From CAZRDB01 sp964598695 (lineage in GTDB: Bacteria; Armatimonadota; Zipacnadia; UBA1398), in contig CAZRDB010000066.1 in assembly GCA_964598695.1 (NCBI GenBank), positions 1 through 22,304 of the forward strand: DNA of 22,304 nt, read 5' to 3'. Numbering within the stretch: position 1 is the stretch's first letter; each line of letters starts with the position of its first letter. The position numbers were made by a program, and so were the translations under genes. This document shows positions 1 through 7,520 of this stretch, in pieces. A model generated the notes under the pieces. The model made no database searches. It worked only from the letters and a program-made list of their open reading frames with translations, and was not told the origin of the DNA.

Positions 1-516
1 CAGAAGACCGTCGGCAACCAGTACGTCGTCGTGCCGTGGATGCCCGAGGAGCGCCGCAAGTACGGCGCCGGCTGGCGCGCGACCGCCGGTCTGCTCGCGG
101 AGCTGGGCGCGAAGCTCCGGGACGAGGGCCTGACGCTCGGCTACCACAACCACAGCTTCGAGTTCGCCCGGTTCGACGGCCGCTACGGCCTCGACATCCT
201 CTTCGACGCCGCGCCGAGCGATTGCCTGGTCTCGGAACTGGACACCTACTGGATCCAGCACGGCGGCGAGGACCCGGCGGCCTACATCCGGAAGCTGGCC
301 GGCCGCGTGCCGCTCGTCCACCTCAAGGACATGGGCCCGGGCGAGGACAGGCCGTTCGCCGAGGTCGGCAGCGGGATCCTCGACTGGGACGCGATCTTCG
401 AGGCCGGCGAGGAGGCGGGGGTCGTCTGGTACATCGTCGAGCAAGACGTGTGCCCCGGCGACCCGATCGAGAGCATCCGGAAGAGCTTCGAGTACCTCCA
501 GGGGCGGTGCAAGTAG
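1..516 (+). CDS. Sugar phosphate isomerase/epimerase-like TIM-barrel protein (3' part only)
   Basis: The reading frame is open from base 1 to the TAG at 514-516, so the start lies outside the window and about 171 codons are seen. The protein resembles the C-terminal half of the xylose-isomerase-like TIM barrel (AP endonuclease 2) family that includes IolE-like dehydratases and sugar epimerases. Visible family signatures are YHNHSFEF, the ELDTYWIQHGGED segment, LVHLKDM and the late YIVEQD strand. Their His, Glu and Asp residues normally bind the divalent metal. Substrate cannot be assigned; in this family it is usually a keto-sugar or inositol derivative. The gene converges on the minus-strand fragment that ends at 560, with a strong hairpin between them. 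Confidence 0.85.
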   Translation, partial: QKTVGNQYVVVPWMPEERRKYGAGWRATAGLLAELGAKLRDEGLTLGYHNHSFEFARFDGRYGLDILFDAAPSDCLVSELDTYWIQHGGEDPAAYIRKLAGRVPLVHLKDMGPGEDRPFAEVGSGILDWDAIFEAGEEAGVVWYIVEQDVCPGDPIESIRKSFEYLQGRCK

Positions 517-528
517 GGTGACGTTGAG

Positions 529-554
529 GCCCACCCCCCACCAGGGGGGTGGGC
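529..554. terminator. Perfect 11-bp hairpin between convergent genes
   Basis: Bases 529-539 and 544-554 are exact reverse complements around a 4-base loop (ACCA). The element sits in the 43-bp gap between two convergent reading frames, so it can act on both strands. There is no T-tract on either side, so it may be a Rho-assisted or RNA-end-protecting hairpin rather than a textbook intrinsic terminator. Confidence 0.6.
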
Positions 555-559
555 AGCCC

Positions 560-1103
560 TCAGGTCTCGCCGTGGGTGCGGCCGTACTCGTCCACGCGGT
601 AGACCTTGTGGACCCCGGGCCATGCCTTGGTGCGGATCATCGAGGGCGGCAGATCGGGGAAGATCCCGCGCAGCTCGTTGCAGATCGCCTGGTGGAGCGC
701 GGTTCGCGCCGGGAGGAAGTCCTCGTTCGCCGGAACCAGCTCGCCCGGAACGCGGAAGGTCAGCGTCGGGTCCGGGAGGTACTCTCCGACCAGCGTGAAG
801 GTGCGGCCCGGGCCGTCCTCGACCACCCAGCGGAACAGACGCGGGGCTCTGCCCCGGCCATCGGCGGCGGGCCGTCTCCGGCTCGCCGAGACCGCGCTGC
901 GCTTCCGCGCCTGCAGCCGGAGGGCGGGCTGGAGGCCGGCGGCGGTGACGAGCACGCCGCCGTGTTCGAGCGCCTCGCCGAGGGCGTCCGCGTCGAACAG
1001 GGCGACCGGCGGGCTGCCCAGCTCGCCGCGTTCGACGATCTCGCGGCGCACGCGCGCGGCCGAGAGGATCACGCCGAGCGTCGCGCGGCCGGCGATCGCC
1101 TCG
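560..1103 (-). CDS. Hypothetical protein, 5' end lost in assembly gap; possible Mrr-like endonuclease fold
   Basis: The minus-strand frame runs from the edge of the 10-N gap to a TGA at 562-560, giving about 180 codons of C-terminal sequence. The first third (GVILSAARVRREI ... VALFDADALGEALEHGGVLV) has the alternating strand/helix pattern seen at the end of Mrr/restriction-endonuclease-like folds, where a recovered sequence is followed by choice of a compartment or label. This is resemblance only; no catalytic residues are visible in this piece. An arginine- and alanine-rich linker follows. The last 90 residues (from about LFRWVVEDG to HGET) match no family I recognise. It probably forms one gene with the fragment on the other side of the gap. 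Confidence 0.45.
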
Positions 1104-1113
1104 NNNNNNNNNN
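1104..1113. other. Assembly gap (10 N)
   Basis: Ten consecutive N bases join two contigs. The length is a placeholder, so any reading frame crossing it is not evidence of continuity. I see no shared sequence between the two edges. Confidence 0.98.
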
Positions 1114-1119
1114 CCGCAA

Positions 1120-1542
1120 TCACAGCTTCTGCGAGTACATCACGTACTCGATGAGCGGCTCGAAGCCGCACTTCTCGTACACGTGCCGGGCGGGTGCGTG
1201 GCCCTCGTTGAGGCCCGTCCCCACGCACGCGTATTCCATCCCCGCCTCGCGGAAGGTCTCGAGCGTCTCCTCGTCGACCACCCCCGCGCCGACGCGGATC
1301 GAGACCAGCGTTGTGAGGCGGCTGGCGCCGACCGGCAGCTCGGCCGCGCACGCCGGAGCGCCGGCGAGATCGGAGACGGGCGCGATTCGCTCGAATCCCG
1401 ACGCCGAGAGGGTCTCGGAGACGGTGGCGAGCAGCTCGTCACGGCCCATCCGACGCAGGAGGCCGAGCGCCTCCGAGAGCACGCTCCGGCGCTGGGCCTG
1501 GATCTCTCGCTCGAGCTGCTGTGCGGCTGCCTCGGGTCTCAT
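1120..1542 (-). CDS. Small protein with GNAT-like C-terminal tail; possibly chimeric at the contig edge
   Basis: The ATG at 1542-1540 is chosen because a GGGAGG Shine-Dalgarno lies about 8 bases upstream on the minus strand; a GTG at 1563 is the alternative. The 140-residue product has a helical N-terminus, a middle part (ELLATVSETL ... TLVSIRVGAGVVDEETLETF) that looks like the core of an Mrr/restriction-like fold, and a final 38 residues (GHAPARHVYEKCGFEP) that are typical of the C-terminal end of GNAT N-acetyltransferases. The acetyl-CoA binding loop of GNAT (R/Q-x-x-G-x-G/A) is missing. A complete GNAT domain is therefore not present. The odd mixture, only a few bases from the N gap, may come from a misjoin. 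The start is 75 bp downstream of the potassium channel stop codon, so the two are probably co-transcribed. Confidence 0.5.
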   Translation of the reverse strand: MRPEAAAQQLEREIQAQRRSVLSEALGLLRRMGRDELLATVSETLSASGFERIAPVSDLAGAPACAAELPVGASRLTTLVSIRVGAGVVDEETLETFREAGMEYACVGTGLNEGHAPARHVYEKCGFEPLIEYVMYSQKL

Positions 1543-1617
1543 CGCCACGACCTCCCACGACACGGTAGAGGTGCGCGATTCGCCGGGCGCCGGCTCGAGA
1601 CCTGCCGCGCCGGCCGC

Positions 1618-2673
1618 CTAGCTCTCCGATGGCTCGAGCAGCGTGCGGAGGTGGGCGAGTTGGCTGTCGTCGCCCATGACGATCAGCGTCGACTCGGGCG
1701 GGATCTGGCTCTGGCGCGGCGGGTTGATCCGCACCGCGCCGCCGGGGTCGATCAAGCCGACGACGATGGTGCCGCTCGCCGAGAAGCACTGCGTCTCCCG
1801 GAGCACCTTCCAGGCGACGGGCGAATCGGGCGCGACGCGGATGGAGTCGAGGCGGATCACCCGCTCCCCCGCGTGCATGGTGACATCGAGGAACTGCAGC
1901 ACCTCGGGGCGGGTGATCATCGCCGCCATGCGCGCGCCGCCTGTCGCGTAGGGGCTGATGACGTGGGTGGCGCCCGCGCGTCGCATCAGCCGCTCCTCCG
2001 TGTCGCCGGTCGCCCGGCCGACGATCAGGATGTCGCTCCGCAGGTCGCGGACCGTGAGGGTCAGGGTCAGGTTGTCGGCATCGGAGCCGAGCGCGGCGAT
2101 GACGCCACGCGCCCGCGCCACGCCCACGCGCTGGAGCAGTTCCTCATCGAACGCGCTGCCCTCGGCGATCAGGAAGCCCTGCTCGCGGGCGTAGACGGCC
2201 ACCTCGGGCCGGTTCTCGACGACGACCAGGGGGACGCCGCTGCGGCGCAGCTCCTGTGCGGCCGCGCAACCCATCCGGCCGAAGCCACAGAGGATGATGT
2301 GGTCGTGCAGGCGAGCCAACTCCCTCTCCAAGCGTTGCCTCCTCAGTGCGCCGCCGATGTGGCCCTCGACCAAGTACGAGGTGATCGCCGAGCCCGCCAC
2401 GATCATCAGGACCGAGTTGACCGCGAGGAAGACCACGGTGAACTCCCGGCCGCTCTGCGACAGGTTGTGCACCTCGGTGAAGCCGACCGTGGTGCTCCCG
2501 AGGACGGCCATGTACAGGGCATCGAGCGGGGCCCAGCCCTCGACGACCACGTAGCCCGCCGTCCCCGCGAGCCCCCACACGGCGAGCGCGCACACGGCGG
2601 CCCAGACGCGCGCCCGCGGCGCGGCCTGAGCCCCCTTGGCGGTCGGCTGCGCTCTGCGGGGGACTCGGGTCAT
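1618..2673 (-). CDS. TrkA-type potassium channel (two-TM pore plus RCK domains)
   Basis: About 351 residues. A basic N-terminal tail is followed by a first membrane helix (about 24-45), a pore helix with the filter STTVGFTEV (about 60-68) and a second membrane helix (about 77-102). Next is a cytoplasmic RCK/TrkA-N Rossmann domain beginning IILCGFGRMG (about 127-135) with an acidic residue after the second strand (VVVEN), and a TrkA-C domain at the end (about 265-345). This is the MthK-like architecture in which nucleotide or ion binding to the RCK ring gates potassium flow through the inner membrane. The filter has Thr where the classic TVGYG motif has its second Gly, so selectivity may differ. 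The ATG at 2673 and a GTG one codon upstream are both possible; no strong ribosome site favours either. It is divergent from the gene at 2769. Confidence 0.88.
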   Translation of the reverse strand: MTRVPRRAQPTAKGAQAAPRARVWAAVCALAVWGLAGTAGYVVVEGWAPLDALYMAVLGSTTVGFTEVHNLSQSGREFTVVFLAVNSVLMIVAGSAITSYLVEGHIGGALRRQRLERELARLHDHIILCGFGRMGCAAAQELRRSGVPLVVVENRPEVAVYAREQGFLIAEGSAFDEELLQRVGVARARGVIAALGSDADNLTLTLTVRDLRSDILIVGRATGDTEERLMRRAGATHVISPYATGGARMAAMITRPEVLQFLDVTMHAGERVIRLDSIRVAPDSPVAWKVLRETQCFSASGTIVVGLIDPGGAVRINPPRQSQIPPESTLIVMGDDSQLAHLRTLLEPSES

Positions 2674-2680
2674 CACAGGG

Positions 2681-2712
2681 GCTCAACCGTCGGCCGCGCC
2701 CGAAGGTTGAGC
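2681..2712. promoter_or_regulatory. 32-bp palindrome in the divergent intergenic region
   Basis: GCTCAACC (2681-2688) and GGTTGAGC (2705-2712) are exact inverted copies. Inside them TCGG and CCGA (minus strand) pair as well, giving 12 pairs and one mismatch around a 6-base loop. It ends 8 bases before the channel ATG and lies 57 bases from the ATG at 2769. It could be an operator for a dimeric regulator controlling one or both genes, or an RNA hairpin that covers the channel start. Confidence 0.5.
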
Positions 2713-2768
2713 CGTACTCCAGCCGAATGAGAGGGGGGGCGGGGAGGCTCCAGGAAGGGGTCAGCCCC

Positions 2769-4559
2769 ATGCGGTACGCAGAGGAGTTCATGCGCGTCGT
2801 GGTGCCACGCTTCGAGGAGGATCTCCGGGTCCCCGCGCCGGAGCTGCCGCGCGCCGCGTACCGCCCGTGGCCGGAGGTCACGGGAACCTGCATGGACTCC
2901 TCGGGCGGAGCCTGGCGCGCCGACGAGGCCGGTCTCGTCGGAGAGTGGGAGGGCTCGCGGCAGACCTACTCGCCCGAACGCTTCGCCGTGGGAGGCAGCG
3001 AGGTGCGCGACGTAGCGGTCGATGCCTCCGACATCCTGTGGCTCGCGACCGACCGGGGGATCACGTTGTTCGACGGCCATGCCGCATGGCGAAGCCTCCG
3101 TGGGGCCGACGGCCTGCCGAGCGAGGACGTCCGGCGCGTGCTGCTGCGCGCGAATGGCGAGCGGTGGTTCGCCACCGGCCAGGGCGTCGTGCGGCTCTCG
3201 GCCCGGGGCGAGTGGTCGCTCTTCGCCGGGCCGCGCTGGCTGCCCGAAGATGACGTGGTGGGGATCGCGGAGGCCGACGCCGAGACCGTCGCCGTTCTCT
3301 GTCGCTCCGGCGCGACCGCCGCGTTCCGGCGCCGGCCCATGACGCTCGCGGAGCGGGCCGAGGCGATCGAGGCGATGATCGATCTCCGGCACCGCCGGCG
3401 CGGCTACGTGACCGAGTGTACGCTCGCGCGGCCGGGTGACACGAGCGCGTGGTCGCCGGTCGCCTCGGACAACGACGGCCTCTGGACGGCGCTGTACGTC
3501 GCGGCCGAGAGCTTCCGGTACGCGGTGACGGGAGAGGACGAAGCGCGCGACCGGGCGCGGGAGTCGCTCCAGGCGCTCCTGTGGCTCGAGCGGGTCACGG
3601 GGATCCCGGGCTTCCCCGCCCGGGCGGCCGTCGCCCGCGAGGAGATGCCGATGGAGGGCACCGAGTCGGGCGAGTGGCACCCCTCGGCTGACGGGGAGTG
3701 GCTGTGGAAGGGCGATACCAGCTCCGACGAACTGAACGGCCACTTCTTCGCCCTGCCGATCTACTACGACCTCGTGGCCGAGGCCGACGAGCAGCGCGCG
3801 ATCCAGGAGACCGTCGCCCGCATCACCGACCATCTGCTCGAGAACGACTTCTGCCTCATCGACCAGGACGGCGCCCCGACGCGCTGGGCGGTCTTCTCGC
3901 CCCGCCAGCTCAACTACAACCGCCAGTGGGTGATGGAGCGCTCGCTCAACTCGCTCTCGATGCTCAGCTTCCTGCGCGTCGCCCACCACGTCTGCCACGA
4001 CAGCCGCTATCAGGTCGCCTTCGAGTTCCTCGCGCGCCGCCACGGCTACGCTCTGCAGTCGATCGACCAGAAAGTCACGCTGCCCGGCGAGGTCAACTAC
4101 TCCGACGACGAGCTGGCCTTCCTCGCCTACTACCCGCTGCTCGCCTACGAAGAGCAGGAGGAACTGCGCGTGGTCGTGCGGCTCGGCCTGGAGCGCAGCA
4201 TCCGGATCGCGCTGCCGCAGCGCTGCCCGCTCTGGAACGTCATCGCCACCGTCGGCCTCGGGCGCGCCGTGGGGCTCTCGGAGGCCGCGCAGAGCCTCAT
4301 CGAGATGCCGACCGACCGCGTCGCCTGGCCGATCGACCACACCCGACGGTCCGACGTCGTCCTCGACCGCGAGGCCGGGCGCTTCGGCGAGGCCCAGGCG
4401 ACCCGCGTGTTGCCCTACTCCGAGAACCCGATGCTGCGCTGGAACGGCAACCCCTACCGGCTCACCCGCGGCGGCGACGGTAGGAGCGAGGACGATGGCG
4501 TCGCCTACCTGCTGCCCTACTGGATGGCCCGGTTCCACGGGCTGCTCGAGGAGGGGTAG
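2769..4559 (+). CDS. Cytoplasmic protein with short beta-propeller and C-terminal alpha/alpha domain
   Basis: 596 residues, starting at the ATG preceded by AGGAAGGGG about 8 bases upstream. No signal peptide is visible. Residues about 75-185 hold propeller-type repeats (DILWLATDRGITLFDG, then GERWFATGQGVVRLS) of the kind found in two-component regulator propellers. These have the usual pattern of a W-x-A/G-T-x-x-G turn followed by a strand, but only about three blades are present. Residues about 190-596 are long, mostly helical and rich in aromatic residues (WKGDTSSDELNGHFF, then a Tyr/Trp-rich region), typical of an alpha/alpha toroid as in carbohydrate-active enzymes. I cannot assign a catalytic pair. 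A function in sensing or processing a sugar derivative is inference from fold alone. It converges on valS. Confidence 0.75.
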   Translation: MRYAEEFMRVVVPRFEEDLRVPAPELPRAAYRPWPEVTGTCMDSSGGAWRADEAGLVGEWEGSRQTYSPERFAVGGSEVRDVAVDASDILWLATDRGITLFDGHAAWRSLRGADGLPSEDVRRVLLRANGERWFATGQGVVRLSARGEWSLFAGPRWLPEDDVVGIAEADAETVAVLCRSGATAAFRRRPMTLAERAEAIEAMIDLRHRRRGYVTECTLARPGDTSAWSPVASDNDGLWTALYVAAESFRYAVTGEDEARDRARESLQALLWLERVTGIPGFPARAAVAREEMPMEGTESGEWHPSADGEWLWKGDTSSDELNGHFFALPIYYDLVAEADEQRAIQETVARITDHLLENDFCLIDQDGAPTRWAVFSPRQLNYNRQWVMERSLNSLSMLSFLRVAHHVCHDSRYQVAFEFLARRHGYALQSIDQKVTLPGEVNYSDDELAFLAYYPLLAYEEQEELRVVVRLGLERSIRIALPQRCPLWNVIATVGLGRAVGLSEAAQSLIEMPTDRVAWPIDHTRRSDVVLDREAGRFGEAQATRVLPYSENPMLRWNGNPYRLTRGGDGRSEDDGVAYLLPYWMARFHGLLEEG

Positions 4560-4611
4560 GGGGGCGCCGGGTCCGGCTCCGGAGGGCCGACAGGGGGAGC
4601 GAGCGAGTTGG

Positions 4612-4646
4612 GGGGCCCCCCCCGCGAGAGGTCGCGGGGGGGCCCC
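4612..4646. terminator. GC-rich hairpin between convergent genes
   Basis: Bases 4612-4627 and 4632-4646 pair through 15 GC-rich positions with one bulged C and a loop of 4 bases (GAGG). It lies between the stop at 4559 and the valS stop at 4652, so it can terminate or protect both transcripts. There is no T-tract. Confidence 0.6.
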
Positions 4647-4651
4647 AGTGC

Positions 4652-7309
4652 CTACTCGCCCAGTTCGGCGACTGCCGCGCGGAGGCGCTCGGCCGACTCG
4701 GCCAGCTCGACCTCGCGGGCACGCTCGCGGCTCACGATCTCCTCGGGCGCGCGGCCGGTGAACTTCTCGTCCGAGAGCTTCCGCCGCACTCCCTCGAGGC
4801 GGCCGGTCACGTTCTCCAGCTCCTTCTCGAGCCGCTCCCGCTCGCGTCCGAGATCGATGAGGCCCTCGGCGAGGAGGAACACCTCGGTGCCGTCGGCGGC
4901 AACGCTCGTGAGCGCGCGCGCGGGCTTCGGGTCCTCCGGCGCGAGCCACTCCACCGATTCCACGCGGGCAAGCTGCCGGAGGAGGTCGGCCACGTCGGTC
5001 CGCGCGGCCTCCTCCTGGCCGGCGCTCGGACGCAGCGCCGCACGCACCCAGACCGAGGGCGCGATCCCCTTCTCGGCCCGGAGGTTGCGCGTGGTGCGGA
5101 TCAGCTCCTGGCAGAGCGCCATCCGGGCCTCGGCGGCCTCGTCGAGCCATTCGGGGCGGGCGGCCGGCCACTCCGCGAGCCCGAGGTAGCCCTCGGTGCC
5201 GGGCAGGAGCTGCCACAGCTCCTCAGTGATGAACGGCATCACCGGATGGAGCAGCCGTAGCCCGATCGACAGCACGGCGTGGAGCGCCGCCTGGGTGCGG
5301 GCCTTGGCCTCGGCCTCCTCGCCGTAGAGCGCGCTCTTGGCGAGTTCCACATACCAGTCACAGAACTCCGACCACCAGAAGTGGTACGCGCGGTCGGCGG
5401 CGTCGGAGAGCTCCATCCGCTCCAGCGCGCCCGTGATGTCCTCGATCGCGCGCGCGGCGCGGCTGAGGATCCAGCGCTCCGAGAGGCCCATCCCCTCGAT
5501 CGCCGGGGCCTCGCCCGACGGGGTGAGGCCCTCGAGGTTGAGCAGCGTGAAGCGGGTCGCGTTGAAGATCTTGTTGCAGAAGTTGCGGGCGCCCACGAGA
5601 CGGCTTTCGCCGAAGCTGATGTCCTGCCCACCCGTCACGAGCGAGGCCAAGGCGAACCGCAGAGCGTCGGCGCTGTACTGGTCCATGAGATCGATCGGGT
5701 CGATCGCGTTGCCGAGCGACTTGCTGATCTTCCGGCCCTGCTCATCACGCACGAGGCCGTGGATGTAGACGGTCCCGAAGGGGACCTCGCCGGTGATCGC
5801 GAGCGACATCGTGACCATCCGCACCACCCAGAAGAAGATGATGTCGTAGCCGGTCACGAGCACGGAGGTCGGGAAGAAGCGTCCGAGGTCGGGCGCGGCC
5901 TCGTCGGGCCAGCCCATCGTCGAGAACGGCCACAGGCCCGAGGAGAACCACGTGTCGAGCACATCCTCCTCCTGGGCGAGGTCGGCCGCGCCGCACTTCG
6001 GGCATGCCGCCGGCTCCTCGCGGTAGGCCTGCTCGTGGCCGCAAGCCCCACAGGTCCAGACGGGGATCCGGTGGCCCCACCAGAGCTGACGGCTGATGCA
6101 CCAGTCGCCGAGCTTGGCGAGCCAGTCGAGGTAGACCTTCTCCCACCGCTCCGGCCGCCACCGCGGTCCGCGTCCGTCCTCGGCCGCCGCGATCGCCTTC
6201 TGGCCGAGAGGGCCCATGCGGAGGAACCACTGGAGCGAGATCAGGGGCTCGAGAATCGTCCCGCAGCGTTGGCAGTGGCCCACCGAGTGGTTGTGCTCGA
6301 TGGTGCCCATCAGCACGCCCGTCGCGGTGAGGTCGGCGATCACCCGCTCGCGGCACTCCTCGCGGGTGAGCCCCTCGTACGGCCCGGCCTCCGCGGTCAT
6401 CTTGCCGTCAAGACCGATCACCTGGATCTGGCCGAGGCGATGGGTCTGGCCGATCTCGAAGTCGAGCGGGTCGTGCGCCGGGGTCACCTTCACGGCGCCG
6501 GTGCCGAAGCCGAGTTCCACGCGCTCGTCGGCCACGATGGGGATCTCGCGCCCCATCAGCGGCAGGGTGACGGTCTTGCCCACGAGGGCCCGGTAGCGCT
6601 CGTCCTCGGGATGCACGGCCACGCCGGTGTCGCCGAGCATCGTCTCGGGTCGGGTGGTGGCCACCTCGATCGCGCCCGTGCCGTCGCTCAGGGGGTAGCG
6701 CAGCCGCCAGAGCTTCCCCTGGTGGTCCTCGTGCTCGACTTCCTCGTCGGAGAGCGCGGTGTGGTCGTTCGGGCACCACTGGACGATGCGGCGACCGCGG
6801 TAGATCAGGCCCTGCTCGTGGAAGCGGCAAAACGCCTCGCGCACGGCGCGGGAGAGGCCCTCGTCGAGCGTGAAGCGCTCGCGCGACCAGTCGAGCGAGG
6901 CGCCCATCCGCTTGAGCTGCGAGGTGATGACGCCGTGGCTCTGGTGCTTCCAGTCCCACACGCGCTCGAGAAAGGCCTCGCGCCCGAGGTCGTGACGTGA
7001 GAGGCCCTCCCGGGCGATCTGGCGCTCCACGACCACCTGGGTCGCGATGCCGGCGTGGTCGGTTCCGGGGAGCCACAACACGTCGCGGCCCCGCATCCGC
7101 TCGAAGCGCGCGAAGGTGTCCTGGATCGTGTTGTCGAGCGCGTGGCCGATGTGCAGGACCCCGGTCACGTTGGGCGGTGGGATGACGATGGAGAAGGGCG
7201 CGCCGCCCTCTCCCTGGGCGCGGAAGGTCGCCTCGCGCACCCACTCCGCGCGCCAGCGCTCCTCCACCGGGCCGGGCTCGTACGACTTGCGGTCCTTGAG
7301 ATCGGACAT
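4652..7309 (-). CDS. valS: Valyl-tRNA synthetase
   Basis: Class I aminoacyl-tRNA synthetase that charges tRNA-Val with valine in the cytoplasm. The 885-residue length is normal for bacterial ValS. In order: PPPNVTGVLHIGHALDN with the HIGH motif at 53-56; a large CP1 editing domain (about 200-345, with TTRPETMLGDTGVAVHP) that removes misactivated threonine; a zinc-binding CxxC...CxxC (C420, C423, C436, C439); WFSSGLWP; the KISKS form of the KMSKS loop at 527-531; the anticodon-binding helical domain; and a C-terminal coiled-coil tail (about 820-885). The ATG at 7309 is preferred over an upstream in-frame codon because AGAGGGA lies just upstream and MSDLKDRKSYEP is a typical ValS beginning. The upstream 220 bases form an attenuator-like leader with its own promoter, described separately. 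Confidence 0.98.
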   Translation of the reverse strand: MSDLKDRKSYEPGPVEERWRAEWVREATFRAQGEGGAPFSIVIPPPNVTGVLHIGHALDNTIQDTFARFERMRGRDVLWLPGTDHAGIATQVVVERQIAREGLSRHDLGREAFLERVWDWKHQSHGVITSQLKRMGASLDWSRERFTLDEGLSRAVREAFCRFHEQGLIYRGRRIVQWCPNDHTALSDEEVEHEDHQGKLWRLRYPLSDGTGAIEVATTRPETMLGDTGVAVHPEDERYRALVGKTVTLPLMGREIPIVADERVELGFGTGAVKVTPAHDPLDFEIGQTHRLGQIQVIGLDGKMTAEAGPYEGLTREECRERVIADLTATGVLMGTIEHNHSVGHCQRCGTILEPLISLQWFLRMGPLGQKAIAAAEDGRGPRWRPERWEKVYLDWLAKLGDWCISRQLWWGHRIPVWTCGACGHEQAYREEPAACPKCGAADLAQEEDVLDTWFSSGLWPFSTMGWPDEAAPDLGRFFPTSVLVTGYDIIFFWVVRMVTMSLAITGEVPFGTVYIHGLVRDEQGRKISKSLGNAIDPIDLMDQYSADALRFALASLVTGGQDISFGESRLVGARNFCNKIFNATRFTLLNLEGLTPSGEAPAIEGMGLSERWILSRAARAIEDITGALERMELSDAADRAYHFWWSEFCDWYVELAKSALYGEEAEAKARTQAALHAVLSIGLRLLHPVMPFITEELWQLLPGTEGYLGLAEWPAARPEWLDEAAEARMALCQELIRTTRNLRAEKGIAPSVWVRAALRPSAGQEEAARTDVADLLRQLARVESVEWLAPEDPKPARALTSVAADGTEVFLLAEGLIDLGRERERLEKELENVTGRLEGVRRKLSDEKFTGRAPEEIVSRERAREVELAESAERLRAAVAELGE

Positions 7310-7366
7310 GGGAGTCCCTCTTCTCGATCGATGATGGGGCGGCCTCAGGGCCGGCCGGCACGCCCG

Positions 7367-7407
7367 CAAACAAAAAGCCCCGTCTCCGCGATGGCGGCTA
7401 CGGGGCT
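7367..7407 (-). terminator. Intrinsic terminator in the valS leader (segments 3:4)
   Basis: On the minus strand AGCCCCGT (7407-7400, segment 3) pairs with ACGGGGCT (7383-7376, segment 4). An inner CCGC/GCGG stem adds four pairs. The hairpin is followed by TTTTTGTTTG. It is a textbook Rho-independent terminator and stands 57 bases before the valS start, with no other gene end nearby on that strand except the leader ORF. It is therefore best read as an attenuator. Confidence 0.9.
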
Positions 7408-7455
7408 TGTCGGTCTTCTCGGGCGTGCGCTACCCCGCACCCACCATCTCGGGGC
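7400..7455 (-). promoter_or_regulatory. Alternating pairing segments 1-2-3 of the valS attenuator
   Basis: Minus-strand order: segment 1 GCCCCG (7455-7450), segment 2 CGGGGT (7437-7432), segment 3 AGCCCCGT (7407-7400), with segment 4 in the terminator. Segments 1 and 2 can form a hairpin. Segment 2 can instead pair with segment 3, and flanking bases extend that helix to eleven positions with one mismatch and two wobbles, which would block the 3:4 terminator. The three pairings are mutually exclusive. The three valine codons of the leader ORF end 4 bases before segment 1, and its stop codon overlaps the end of segment 2. Confidence 0.8.
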
Positions 7456-7492
7456 TCGCTACAACGACGGCTTGGCTCCGGTACGCGCACAC
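7430..7492 (-). CDS. valS leader peptide, 20 residues with Val-Val-Val
   Basis: A GTG at 7492-7490 opens a 20-codon frame ending in TAG at 7432-7430. A purine-rich GGAGAGG lies 10 bases upstream as the ribosome site. Residues 9-11 are three consecutive valines using three different codons (GTC, GTT, GTA), and residue 17 is a further valine (GTG). The chance of a short ORF with a Val run exactly before a pairing segment and an intrinsic terminator, all upstream of the valine tRNA synthetase, is small. The expected role is to let a ribosome stall when charged tRNA-Val is scarce, releasing segment 2 to form the antiterminator. The peptide itself need not have a function. GTG start and length are inferred. 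Confidence 0.75.
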   Translation of the reverse strand: MCAYRSQAVVVASPEMVGAG

Positions 7493-7520
7493 GGTGTGCG
7501 TTCCTCTCCTGAGCGCCGAT

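Noticed and set aside
2673..5216. Long minus-strand open frame of about 847 codons opposite the 2769-4559 gene
   Set aside because: Arg/Gly/Pro-rich translation without family features, a by-product of high GC; the plus strand has the ribosome site and domain signatures.
5279..7000. 573-codon plus-strand frame opposite valS
   Set aside because: valS is unambiguous on the minus strand with HIGH, KISKS and zinc motifs.
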